DNA of 64,000 bases, taken from positions 1-64,000 of the forward strand of contig JAWZYV010013570.1 in NCBI GenBank assembly GCA_038373885.1. Reading direction: 5' to 3'. Below, piece by piece: positions 1 through 31,895 of this stretch. The notes beneath the pieces were generated by a model, which was given only the letters and a program-made list of their open reading frames with translations, was not told the DNA's origin and made no database searches. Origin of the DNA: Cheiracanthium punctorium. Taxonomy: Eukaryota > Arthropoda > Arachnida > Araneae > Cheiracanthiidae. Every line of letters begins with the position of its first letter. Position 1 is the first letter of the stretch. The translations under genes and the position numbers were made by a program.

Positions 1-299
1 TAATAGCACGACTTTTTTTTATGTCAAGGGGGGGCCAACTTTTAATGGGTGAACTGCACACTATTCAGTAATCTTTAAGAACTATCTTATGAGGTTTTTT
101 TTTTTTTTTTTTTCCCTAGAGTTTGACTTCTTCTGTACAAGATGTAACAGTGGCAGATTAAGACACTGTACTATATTTGGGCACTTTAGCCTATGCAAGT
201 TTCGAAAATCTGCCGTCTTAAATGCAAAAGTAAAATGATCTTGCAAAATACACTAAACCAGGTGAATAGCACTAAAGCCTAACATACCTGAATAATTAA

Positions 300-20477
<20,178 letters not shown>

Positions 20478-20542
20478 TAAATTATATAACTCCTGGGACT
20501 TTAAAACGACTTGTTATAAGTATTCATTGTTGACGTTGTGTA

Positions 20543-20985
20543 CAGGGTGAATCTAAACTCTTGGACAAAACTTTAAGAGGTGATAGGGCACATAATAAGG
20601 AATCAGAATCACATAGCAATGTGGGGTCGGCAACATCGTCTACATGTAGCTGTTAATAATCACTTTGGAAAAAGTGCTGAAACAACAGTGCACTTTCCGA
20701 CCATAGTTCGTCAGAAACTAATGTATTTTTCTCCGAAAACAGAAGACTAAAATTCATAGTTTAAGAATTCTATTTTATTTCACGGATGAAATTTTTGGGG
20801 ACGAGCCTATTGTTTATGAAACTTGGTTAAGAAATTAGACGAACACTTCAATGCTTTTCTCAAAGTGATTATTACCAGGTAAGTGAAAACTGGGTTTTTG
20901 ACCCCACATTGCTATGTGATTCTGATTCCTTATTATGTGCCCTATCACCCCTTAAAGTTTTGCCCAAGAGTTTAGATTCACTCTG
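20543..20985. mobile_element. Mariner-type MITE in putative 3' UTR of cathepsin gene
   Basis: 443 bp. Arms begin CAGGGTGAATCTAAACTC and CAGAGTGAATCTAAACTC (inverted), nearly identical over about 86 bp with a further inner block of similarity. Flanked by TA at both ends. No coding capacity. Confidence 0.88.
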
Positions 20986-21105
20986 TATATTTATCACTGC
21001 ATTTATCAACATATTTCCTCTGTTTACAAATTGGCTGTATTATAATTATTTAGGAATGCCATATTTGTATTTACACCTTGTAGTATTGTTACTACTGTAT
21101 TTTAC

Positions 21106-21111
21106 AATAAA
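21106..21111 (+). promoter_or_regulatory. Possible polyadenylation signal AATAAA
   Basis: First canonical AATAAA after the MITE downstream of the cathepsin stop. If used, the 3' UTR would be about 650 nt and include the whole MITE hairpin. Confidence 0.4.
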
Positions 21112-22050
21112 CATTAGATGATTCTGTGTCTACTAAAACCAAAAAATTTTTTAATCGCTTTCGTTTGGACAACTCTTTGAACAAAATTGCCCTTCAATCT
21201 GGGATAATCTGTCATATTTGGAAGATAAATAGAAAATTATTGTGTTGAAAACACTTAATGAGAGTGTTGGAAGCACTGTTAAATTAATGCAGGACTTTAA
21301 TGGGTTAAACTAAATGAAGAACAAAAATAATTTGTTCCTCGTCGTGCAGAAGATCATAGCAACTTATATTGCGATTGCAAATTGAGGTGATCTGTGATTA
21401 TCCTAACTAATATTATAAATGCGAAAGTGAGTTTGTTTGTTTGTTTATGACGCTTTCACGCCTAAACCGCTGAATCGATTAGGATGCATTTTGGTTTAGA
21501 TATAGATGGGACCCTGGAGATGGTTATAGGCTACTTAGAATTTTAGAATTTTAATTACTATTTTAATTATTAATTAAAAACCGTTTTTACGTTGCCATGT
21601 TTGGCGAGTTTCGCCCGTATCAAGTGATTGAGCATTTAATTCATGATTTGTATCAAGTTGAGCTAACAAGAATGCTATTACTTCAATGAAGGAGCACGTG
21701 CATATGAAAAACATTAAATAATACGGAAATTATGCCAGTTTTATGCCAAATCTATCTATCTATAATAATAAAAATGAATGTTTTCCAGATAAATCTACAG
21801 AAAGCAGCGCTTTGAAAATTTGTGCATGACTGGGCCCATGACTTCGGTAAAGTGTACCTGAGGCTCAGAAATTTTAATTACTTTTCTGACTATTAATTAA
21901 AAACCGTTTTATCGCCCGCACAAAATGATTTATGTTTTTGAAATAAAGCAGAAATTCTATTTGCAAAATCACATGCATTTGGAAAACATAAATTAGTATG
22001 GAAATTATGCTGATTTTACGCCAAATTAAAAAGCATAAATAAAGAAAAGT

Positions 22051-22221
22051 GTACTTACGTATTATTCCGGCGGTACGCCAAGACGAGCGATTTTTTGCCG
22101 AGATAAATGCCGGGCACATGAAATTATTAATGGTTTTGAATACGATTGGCAACAGTTTGGCAACTCATTTGACGAAAAAACAGTTTGGCGAGAATGACCG
22201 CCGGGATAATACGTAAGTACC
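22051..22221. mobile_element. MULE-type MITE with 9-bp target duplication
   Basis: Inverted ends GTACTTACGTATTATTCCGG and its near-complement ending CGTAAGTAC. Flanked by AAGAAAAGT at 22042-22050 and 22222-22230. A 9-bp duplication points to the Mutator-like group. Confidence 0.72.
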
Positions 22222-22544
22222 AAGAAAAGTCCAGATGTGTTTCTTAAAGTTCATAAATTTCCAAATCCTATCAATAATATAAATATATGTACGTTTATGT
22301 TTTTGACTGAATCACACAAAAATGGTTCGAAAAATTTGTAATGAAGATAGCTTATGCCCTGGATTAACATACAGGCAACCTTTCAAGCATATAGCATAAA
22401 TAATTATTTTACAAAGACACTCAAAATAATTCTAATGCATTGCGCTCTATGGAAATTTTGTAGCTACTAAACCGATTTTAAAACTTTTTTCACTGATTGA
22501 AAGTCCTAGGACTCTAGGGTCCTAGGCCCATATGGAGAATTCCT

Positions 22545-22715
22545 CTGTGTGTAATTTTCTAATTGATCCTAGCCCGTATTTTCGCGAGGTTTTGGTAAAA
22601 AACACGGAAATCTGCGAGCGGCTAGGTCGACCGGCGCGACCGTGATTTGAACCTGGCACCTCCCGCCTTCCAGTTTTGAGAGCTGAACCTCTTAGACACT
22701 GGGGGGACCCAGAGT
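22545..22715 (-). repeat. tRNA-derived SINE-like repeat
   Basis: On the - strand a B box GGTTCAAATC lies at 22653-22644, preceded by a tRNA-like half with TCTAAGAGGTTCAGCTC. Not an intact tRNA. Boundaries approximate. Confidence 0.55.
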
Positions 22716-23542
22716 GTTATAGGCTACCTTTTATGCATATATCACAAATACTTCTTTTACATGGATACTCATAAGAATTACATTACGCTGTATGTGTATC
22801 TCTGTAAGTACTGAACCGATTCCAAAATTTTTTCACTGATAGTAAGCTACACTATTCTTGAGTATTATAGGCTAAATTTCATGCATGTAGCGCAAATAGT
22901 TCCTTTACAGGAACACTCAAAATAATTCTAATACATTACGCTCTATGGCCATCTCTTTAACTACAGAACCTATTCTAAAACTTTTTCGCTAATAGAAAGC
23001 TGCACTATTTCTGATTAACATAGGCTAAAATTCATGCATATAGCATAAATATTTCTTTTACGAGAACACTCAAAACAGTTCGCAAGTACTGTCGTATCTG
23101 TCTCTATTCACCAATTGCCTGAAAAATCTAAATTTAGTAATTCTGCATACTCTCTTATTTTAAATGAAGTATACTACCATGCAGGGGCGTAGCCAAGAGG
23201 GGGGGGTCAGGTGGGTCATAAGCCCCCCATGAGGAAATTTTTTCCATACAAAATGTATATTCTTCATTTCCTTATCACACACATAACTACATTAAGTAAA
23301 ATATAAGTATATTTATCATAAAGTTAACAGAGTAGCGTGAGAAATCAACATGCCGAGACATCAAACATGATGGAACTGAGTTACATTACTTCACTTCAAA
23401 TCTATATCATTTCGTGTTGCCAGAGACATGATACTCTCCTCCTTATTTGTTAGATAGTACAACAAATAAAAAACAAAGGCAATGATGAACATACCAGTTA
23501 CACAATGAGTATGTTAAAAACTATAGATAGTAATACATTCAT

Positions 23543-25025
23543 TTAAAACTCATCACTATATATTTTGGGGGGTTTTATAATTCGCTTTGGTCTGGTAGGC
23601 TTTATTGGTGAAGCATCAGAATTAGAAATTGGAGTGCTTTCTGAGCTAGAGGTTGACAATTCCACATTAGGTAATGTTTCACTAGTAGAATTACTCAGAG
23701 TAATTTCTTCATTAGGTTTCATTGCGATATCTAAGAATAGCATTTCTAACAATTTATTCGCATTACTGTCCACTGTTGGTCCCAGTTTTGAGAAATTCGA
23801 ATCATCAGCTACATACATCTATCTCAGATTTTCTAAGATGGTCAGAGTGAACATAGCGAATTTTATTATTAACACTCAATAAGAAAGTATTTAAACTTAT
23901 AGCTTTAGTAATTTTACTAGGATACCATTTTACATTTTCATTTCTAGTAGACTTTACCCATACCCTTTCATTAATTTCAAAATTTCTCTTAACAGCATTA
24001 CGATTGAAGTAAGATTTTTGATAATCTTGGTATTTCTTTTCTTTTGACAAGTGATTACTTCTAATCTTTGTGATGGTGGTTTGGGGTAAATATCTAAAAA
24101 GTAATTCAGCTGGAGTTTTTAGTGTTACTGATGAAGGGGTATTCCTGTAAGCAAAAAGTGCTGAATCTAACCTATGTTGAAAATTGTCATATTTGCGATC
24201 GGAAAGTGCCTGTCTTTTTAACATGTTTTTTACAACACAGACTGAGTTTTCTGCTGTGCCATTAGAATTTGGATGATAAGGTGGAGAATTTGTTGTATAA
24301 ATACCATTAGCTTTAAAAAAAATTGAAAATAATTCAGATTTAAACTGTGCAGCATTATCAGGTACAATTTCATTGAGTAAACCAAAAAAAAAGCAAATAA
24401 TCTACGCAAATGAGATAGTGTTGACTTTGAGTCTGTGTTATTCACAAGAGAAACATCTATCCATTTGGAATAAGAATCCTTGACAATTAAGATTTCTATT
24501 CTCAAATTCAGCAAAGTCAATATGTATTCTTTCAAAAGGTTTACCACATAAGGGCCAAAAATTTGATTTGACTTTTGGAGCAACTGATCTGGTAAGTTGC
24601 CATGGTATACATTTGTTTACAAAATTTTCAATAAGCTGATCAATTTTTGGGAACTAGAAATAGGCTCTGGCTAACTGTTTCATTCGAAAAATACCTGGAT
24701 GTTCATTATGCAATAGTTCCAGTATTTTGTCATGCCAAATTTCAGGAATTACTAGCCTATTTGCCCTTAACAAGCAATTTTCTTCTATAGCTAATTCATC
24801 CTTAACTTTTTTGAAAGCTTGCAGCTTTTCATCAATATCAGTGGGCCGACCAAACTTAGTGTAATTCAAAACCTTTGATAAGCAAGGATCAAGAGATGTT
24901 GCTTTCTGAATGTCATCATGTTTTAAGGCTTCAAAATCGGAAAAGAAGCAAACAAAATGTGAAAACTCATCAATTGAAACATCATTTTTATATGGTAATC
25001 TAGACAGTGCATCAGCAAGCAGCAA
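23543..25025 (-). pseudogene. Gypsy-2 RNase H end and integrase fragments
   Basis: 25025-24654 begins LLADALSRLPY, the RNase H C-terminus, and continues into the integrase zinc region. Mixed frames at 24583-24230 show HIDFAEF, PDNAAQF and a Glu in NGTAENSV, the three catalytic positions. 24224-23805 holds the C-terminal region with RVWVKSTRNENVKWYPSKI. 23818-23543 is a Ser/Thr-rich tail ending KIYSDEF. The inner side of the left LTR has the - strand purine run AAGGAGGAGAG. Confidence 0.82.
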
Positions 25026-25034
25026 CTCAGTACC

Positions 25035-27117
25035 TTTTTTATACCTTACTAGCTGAAGTACCCGTTCTTCGCACGAAAATGAATGGACTTTTTGATATTA
25101 CGATTTGTGGTGATTACTATTCGTTGTAATAAACAGATATAGCAAAGTGGATATCGCGTTATATTGTGTCCAATAATCATGCATACCGAATTGCAAGGCA
25201 ATCGTTTGTACGGTGCAGAAGGCCATGCGGCGTAGCGCAATCTAGTGGCGAGTTTTAGCAAAACGGATACGTCGAAAATATTTTTCGCATTCAGATATCG
25301 ATGTATACGAATTTTCATGACTATCGGCTGGACAGTCCTGAAGTTCATGTGTTGACGCGACATCTAGTGGCAAGTTATAGGAAAATGGATAGCGCCAAAC
25401 TCTTCCCCGTGTTCAAATATCTATGTATACCTATTTTCATAGCGATTATTTGCACAGTCAAGAAGTGATACACTGCAGGGCCATCTAGTGGTTCAATAAA
25501 GTAATGATTTGATACAGCGCCGTCAAGTGGCGAGTTATAGCAAAATGGATAACGCCAAAATATTCTCACTGTTCAAATAGGTATGTATACTGATTTTCAT
25601 AGCGACCGTTTGAATGGTCAAGAATTTGGCCTGCTGCAGCGTCATCTAGTGGCGAGTTAAAATAATAATGCATTGCAGTGTCATCTAGTGGTGAGTAACA
25701 TCAAAAGGAACGCAGTTAGAATATATTCTTCGTGCTCAAATGTGTAAGTATAAAAATTTTTATGCCGATCGCTCGAACGGTATAGAAGTTGATGCTTTGC
25801 AGCGCCAGTAAGCGGCAAGTTACAGCAAAATGGATAGTGAAAAATATTCTCCGTGTTCTAATATTCGCGTGTACCAAATTTCATCGAAATCGGTTGGACG
25901 ATATTCGCATAGCAAACGGCTAAACGGAATAGAATTCAACGTTGTGCTGCGGCACCAAGTGGCAAGTTAAGGAAAACGGATAGCATAAAAGCCTTCTCTA
26001 TCATAAAAGACTTAGGTGAACCAAATTTCATCGTGCAACGTTGCTGGAGTTTTTCAACCTCATAAACACAGACCAACATTCATTTTTATCTATAACCAGT
26101 GTTATTATATATACCAGTCTCAAATAAAATCCAGTTTCAAATCTAAGCCTCGCCAAAGTGCCAACATACGCCATTTTGCAAGAGTTTTTTCAGGGAATCA
26201 TTCGAAGCATTGACTTAGCAGCAATCAATATGGGAAATGGTTCGACCGCCAAAGAGCACGCATTTATTTGAAAATTGGAATCCCTTAATACAGCCGATTT
26301 TTTTTAAATTATCAAATAAATGTGTTTTATTCATCGTTACTCCGATGTACTAAATGAGAAGATTTCAATTTTCTGAAATTTGGCGGAATTCCCCCAACTT
26401 AAATCAATGTTCTCAATTGGCGAGAATTCTGAAGTTAGATCGCTTGAAATCCCTTAATAACTGCATTATTTCTTCACGGATCATTAAAATTTAACGCTGT
26501 ATTCTAATAAAACCTTTGCACTTGTTTTCAAAAATCTATTTCCTTAAGCTCTCAATAAATTACGCAAAGCCGAAAACTGTGCAAACCGCTAGAACTCACT
26601 TACTCAAAATCCATATTTCAGCCATTTTATTTTTTCGCCAAACTAAAAAAATTTACACATTAGCCTCGGAAATCTTCAATTCTTATTGTTTTGCGTGTAA
26701 AGCATTACATTCCTGCTCCGATTTCCCATGCACATGATATTATAATTTTAAAAAAAAACCTTATGAATATAAACTAACAAAAAAAAAATCATTATTATTC
26801 TTTTATTTTTACTTTGAGAATTTAAAACATTTTATTCGGCAAAATCGCCACACATGGCAACCACGATCCTTATTTCACACTTTTTTCACTACAGGGGTTA
26901 CAATTACGGAAAGATTTTTGCGTGAAGAGCATAAAAAATCTCTTAAATTCCGGGAACGGGTGGACTTTCAAAGTTTGAAAGTGGACTATGATTTATTCTA
27001 TATTATTTTACATATCTGTGCTAAATTTCAGGCCGATAGGTCCATTTTTGTGGATTTGTATACGAATCAAATCCACAAACAAACAAACAAACAGAATTTC
27101 ATTTTTATTTATAAGAT
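25035..27117. repeat. Interspersed repeat inserted in Gypsy-2, with internal tandem units
   Basis: Begins ACTAGCTGAAGTACCCGTTC and ends after (CAAA)n with TTTATTTATAAGATA. It cuts Gypsy-2 RNase H between the NYDCVI and YKKGTELLL segments. Between 25216 and 25980 units of roughly 100-165 bp recur with the phrases ATCTAGTGGCGAGTTATAGC and AAAATGGATAGCGCC. No protein recognised. Confidence 0.6.
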
Positions 27118-28137
27118 AACACAATCATAATTTGAAAGAATTAGAGACCATCTCTGCATTCTTGCATTAACCATAGTTAGCACCGATTTATTATGACCAA
27201 ATAATGTCAAAAATGACTTTGAGTCTGTCTCAATGGTGAATTTCTGACCTTGCAAAAATTTATTGAATTTTTTTATGCCAAAAATTATGGCCAAAGCCTC
27301 TTTATGCACCTGAGCATAATTTCTTTCAGCTTTACTCAGTGTTTTAGAAGCAAAAAAATATTGGTCTAAGTTCACCACCAGGAAATTCATGGCATAAGAC
27401 AGATCCAACACCATAGTTTGATGCATCACATTGCAACACTATTGGTTTAGCCATATCAAAATGAGCCAAAACATTATATTTCTTTAATAGCGTTTTGCTA
27501 AATTCAAAAACCTTTATACACTCTTTATCAAATTTCCATTTAGCGTCTTTTACCTTAAGTCATAAAGCGGACGTAAGGTAGCAGATAAATTTTGGAATAA
27601 AATGGGAATAATACCCTAATAAGCCAAGATAGCTTTTTAACTCGGTAGCATTTTTTGGTATAGCAATTTGATATATAGCGCTACATTTATCATCTAATGG
27701 ATAAAAACCACTAGAGTCTTTCATGTGACCAAGAATTTGAATACTATTTTTAAAGAATTCACACTTAGAAAGATTTATTTTAACATTGTAAGAGTTTAGT
27801 TTATCCATTACAATCTCAGTTCTTTTTATGCATTCTTCTTTTGTTTTTGCCCTAATAACTACTAAATCAATAATGTAACAATTTGTATAAACAAAATCTT
27901 TCAGAATCTCATTCATTTTTTATTGAAAAGAAAAGAAGCTGGTTTAATTCCAAAGGGAAGTTTTGAATACCTAAGTAAGCCTCTAGGAGTATTCAGTGTT
28001 AACAATTCCTGAGATTCAGGACTAATTTGGAGTTGATGGAAAGCCTTTGATAAATCTATTTTAGAAAAATACTCTCCATCACCCATACTCGTTAAAATTT
28101 CTTCTTGGGATGGTAATTGGGTAAAATTGTATTTCAC
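27109..28137 (-). pseudogene. Gypsy-2 reverse transcriptase and RNase H fragments
   Basis: 28137-27913 has FSKIDLSKAFHQLQI and LPFGIKPASFLF. 27916-27560 should hold the YIDD catalytic box but reads YIIDLVV (DNA 27861-27880), a loss of one catalytic Asp. 27429-27109 is RNase H with KAERNYAQVHKEALAIIFGI and TIETDSKSFLTLF. Frames are shifted against each other. Confidence 0.88.
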
Positions 28138-28187
28138 AAAATTTGTTAACAGTTACAGAAAAGTCACCACAAATTCTGACAGTTTTT

Positions 28188-30167
28188 ACTTCCTTGTACG
28201 TAGTATAAGGAAGTAATGTGATCCCGAAAAATTTTGGGGGCCAAATTTCGACATAAAAACCGATTTTGACTACCTCTAAATTGAATTTTAAAAATTTTTT
28301 CGATGCATCTCATCGTAGGCTAGCATGCACGATCATATTAACGCGTCTGCAACTCATTTTGACCAGTGGCGAGTCTACTGTGGCCAGTTTTTCCATGCCG
28401 TCTGTACGTACGTACGTACGTACGTACGTATGTATGTAACTCGCATATCTCAAAAACTATTGGTCGTAGAATGTTGAGATTTGATATTTAGGATTGTTCT
28501 ATGATCTAGTTGTGCACCTCCCCTTTTGGTGGCAATCGAATGGATAGTTTATGTACAGGACCGCCCAAAAGATTCGAAATACATTACGCTCTATGGGCCC
28601 AAATTCATTAAACTCGCCTAACTCAAAAGCTATTAGGCGTAGAATGTCGAAACTTCATATTTTGGATAGTTGTAACATCTAGTTGTGCACCTCCCCTTTT
28701 GGTTCCATTCGACTGGATAGTTTATCTACAGGACTGCCCAAAACATTCGAAATACATTACACTCAATGGGCCGAAATTCATTAAACTCGCATATCTCAAA
28801 AACTGTTAGGCGTTGAATGTTGAAACTTTATATTTAGGATTGTTGTAACATCTAGTTGTGCACCTCCCCTTTCGGTTCCATTCGACTGAATAGTTTATCT
28901 ACAGGACCGCCCAAAAGATTCGAAATACATTACGCTCTATGGGCCGAAATTCATCAAAGCGTTTTTTAGAGGTATTGGGCTATTTCAAACGACTCAGAAG
29001 TGATATATGCTGTAAAGAGTTAGAAAATGAATTTCTCTATTAAAAAAAGTGTCTTTATCATTTATAGTTCTGCTACAGGAACACTCAAAAGATTTCCAAT
29101 ACATTACGGTCAATAGCAATTTTAGGGGCATTCATCCATTTCAAGCACAATACCGTCCTACCACATAAGTTAGGTAATGGTCCGACCACGGTCACGTGCC
29201 TCCCTCAAGAACTATGCCAAAAGTCGCCAAGCTTGGCGACTTTTGGTGTACGTGTGTGCATATTTAACTCTCAAATCTCAAAAACTATTATGAATTTTCA
29301 TATATAAGAATGTTGTAACATCTAGTTGTGCATCTCGATTTTTGGTTCCAATCTACTGGAGAGTTTATTTACAGGACCACCGAAAAGAATTTCAGTACCT
29401 TAATGTCTATGGACATCTTCATTATAATACAACTGTAGACGGTCATTGTTTGGTACATGCCCAAAATCTCGCCGTCTGTCCTCGACCTTGGCGAGTTTTG
29501 GCGAAATATCGCCAAATTTGGCGATAGTCAGTCATTTCGTCCATGCCCAAAGTATCGCCATTTGTCATCGTTCTTGGCGAGTTTTGGCGAAATATCGCCA
29601 AATTTGGCGATAATCTGTCATTGTTCGGTTTATGCTTAAAATCTCGCCAAATGTCGTCGACATTGACGAGTTTCGCCGAAATATCGCCAAATTTGGCGCC
29701 AAAAATTATTTCCTATTTTGTATAACTCTAAAACTTTAACCCGTAGATTTTTTAACTTTGTATTTAGAACTATTGTAATATCTAACTGTTTTCAATATCT
29801 TTTTTGACAGCAATCGACTGAGAATTTATTTACATGGTGAGCCAAATGACTTTGAATACATTGAGGTGTATAGATGCATTCAATTTATTGAAGGTCTGTG
29901 CTCACTGACTACTTTGGCTATCCCCAAAATCTCGCTGACTATCTCAAGTTTGTCGGGTTTTGGTGAAATATCGCCAAATAAAGTGTCAGAAGGAAATCTT
30001 TCAAATTGAACTCAGCTTGGCGATATCGAAATATTTGGCTAGAATTCGCTAAACCTTACTATTATTGATATTTTATCTCTTTCAAACAAATAAATTTAGA
30101 GGAAGTGCGTCGAAAATATTTTTGATCTAATGGACGTGCAAGGAAGTCATGTGTTGGACACATCAGA
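28188..30167. mobile_element. Tandem-repeat element with hairpin ends, copy 1 (Helentron/HINE-like)
   Basis: Left end hairpin ACTTCCTT/AAGGAAGT (28188-28214). Right end has CAAGGAAGT (30139-30147), then hairpin ATGTGT-TGG-ACACAT (30149-30163), then CAGA. T tracts flank both ends. The interior has a (CGTA)n microsatellite (28404-28436), units of about 173 bp starting near 28437, 28611, 28784 and 28957, a 30-bp palindrome at 29217-29246 and three units of about 86 bp at 29457-29710. No coding capacity. It is inserted in the Lys-codon A run of Gypsy-2 RT. Confidence 0.8.
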
Positions 30168-30392
30168 TTTTTTTTTTTTTGCCATTTCCATCAAGTTCCG
30201 GAACTGCAACTACGGGCGTTGCCCATTTAGAATGACTAACAGTATGTAAAACACCACTATTAATAAGATTATCTAGCTCTCTATCAACTAATTCTCTTAG
30301 AGCATAAGGGACTCACCTGCTTTTGCAAAATATAGGAATAGTTTCCTGTTTCATTGCTATATTGATTGAACCTAAAATACCAGATGTATCAG
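30168..30392 (-). pseudogene. Gypsy-2 reverse transcriptase N-terminal fragment
   Basis: The - strand reads HSKWATPVVAVP and DGNGK directly before the poly-A run where copy 1 of the tandem-repeat element sits. On the other side of the insertion the strand continues with TVRICGDFSVTVNKF, the next conserved RT segment. Confidence 0.75.
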
Positions 30393-31650
30393 TTAAATTA
30401 AAACAATTTGGGAATTTCTTTTTAAAATATTCAAAATAGAAGAAACATTATCAAAATCAACATTGTTAAAATCAACCCTATCAGTTAACATGGCATTAAC
30501 ACAATCATTAATTTTGATGTTTAACTGTTCAATCCATTCTCTACCTAGTAAAGTTGGTTTATCAAAGCAACACACAATTAATGAAAGGGAATAACACTTA
30601 TTCAAATAAGTAACAGGAACTTCAAAATTACCTATGATTTTTAAATCATCACCAGTATAAGATTTTAACTTAGGAATTGGTAGTGATCTTGTGCTTTTCA
30701 ATTTTAATTGTTGAAATTTTTCTACTGAAATGATGGAGAATACACTACCACTATCAATTTGCATACTTACCATTACACCATTGATATCCACATTAGTGGT
30801 GTAAGGTTCTAAAGAACCTGGAATGCTAAACACACTTATATTATTCAAATAAAATTCAGATTGATCACTTAGAGTTGTACCAGTTTCCACAAAGTTAATA
30901 TTCGAAAGCTTGCACACGGTTCTAATGTGGCCCTTAGCACCACAGTGATGACATGTAGCATTTTTAAATTTGCATTCTCCTCTGTGAGATTTGCCACAGT
31001 GTTTACACAACTTTGCCTCCTTCGATCCTTGATGTGGAATTGAAGATTTTCCTGAACCCTTACATTGAGGAAATTTTCTTTGCTTCTTAGTGTCTGATGA
31101 ATGGATTTTCAAAACACTTGACGAATCTTTTTTTAGTGATCTGGTTTCCTCGAATGCTGTCTCCGTGATCAGTGCTATTTCCGATGCTGTAGCAAAGTCT
31201 ATGTCTCTTTCACTAAGTAACTTATTTTGGATTTGTTCAGATTGTAATCCACAAATCAATTTGTCTCTTAGCATCATTTAGAAATGCTTCAAAGTTGCAT
31301 TTGCTGGCGAGTTCCTTGATTTTCACGATGAAGGTGGAAATGTCTTCACTGCCTTGTCTCAGTTCATAGAAACGAAATTTTTCCATTATTATTGAAAAAG
31401 CAGGAGCATAATAGTCTGTTAAAACTTTAATGATCTCACTGTATGGAACATCTTTCATATCATGTGGCTGAAGCAAATTTCGAAGTAGCGAGAAGGTCTT
31501 CTTACTAATTGCCGTCAATAACAAAGCACGCTTCTTGGCATCAGAAGTAATCTTGTTAGCTTCAAAGAAGAAATCTGCTTGCATCAGATATTCCACAAAA
31601 TTGTCCCCTTCGACAAAATTTTGCAAATTTCCAACACTTGCGTTCGGCAT
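30393..31650 (-). pseudogene. Gypsy-2 gag, zinc knuckles and protease
   Basis: 31650-31237: N-terminal gag starting MPNASVGNLQNFVEGDNFVE, with a capsid-like helical region. A frameshift near 31270 leads to 31277-30393 with CKHCGKSHRGEC and CHHCGAKGHIRTVC knuckles and the retropepsin site MQIDSGSVFSII. The start ATG is 52 bp inside the LTR, next to the - strand TTGGCGACGAAGATATAACG that would serve as primer-binding site. Confidence 0.88.
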
Positions 31651-31895
31651 TCTGAAGCCAGGTAGTTCTAATGAAAATAATCCGTTATATCTTCGTCGCC
31701 AATGAGGTGATCGGTGATTATATTTCTATAATAATCATTCTTTAGTTATGAAGAACATGACTAAGTAGAATATAAGTATATTTATTATAAAGTTAACAGA
31801 GTAGCGTGAGAAATCAACACGCTGAGACATCAAACATGATGTCTGATCTGAGTTACATTACTTCACTTCAAATCTATATAAATTCGTATTGCCAG

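Larger units (their letters stand above)
21402..23250. repeat. Repeat block inserted in Gypsy-2 left LTR
   Basis: Starts TAATATTATAAATGCGAAAG followed by a (GTTT)n run, the terminus of an arthropod interspersed repeat I cannot classify. Inside are degenerate tandem units of roughly 150-165 bp (starts near 22373, 22721, 22869, 23032) containing ATACATTACGCTCTATGG, a MITE at 22051-22221 and a SINE at about 22545-22715. CAGGGGCGTAGCC at 23183 looks like a hAT terminus. The right boundary is approximate. Confidence 0.6.

Noticed and set aside
29457..29710. CRISPR-like regular repeats
   Set aside because: Units are about 86 bp, diverged and contiguous, in a eukaryotic transposon; no spacers or cas genes.
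29342..29725. Overlapping ORFs with repeated SFGEISPNLA-like peptides (also 56259-56527)
   Set aside because: They are translations of approximately 86-bp noncoding tandem units; frame and start follow the repeat period, and no conserved product is expected.
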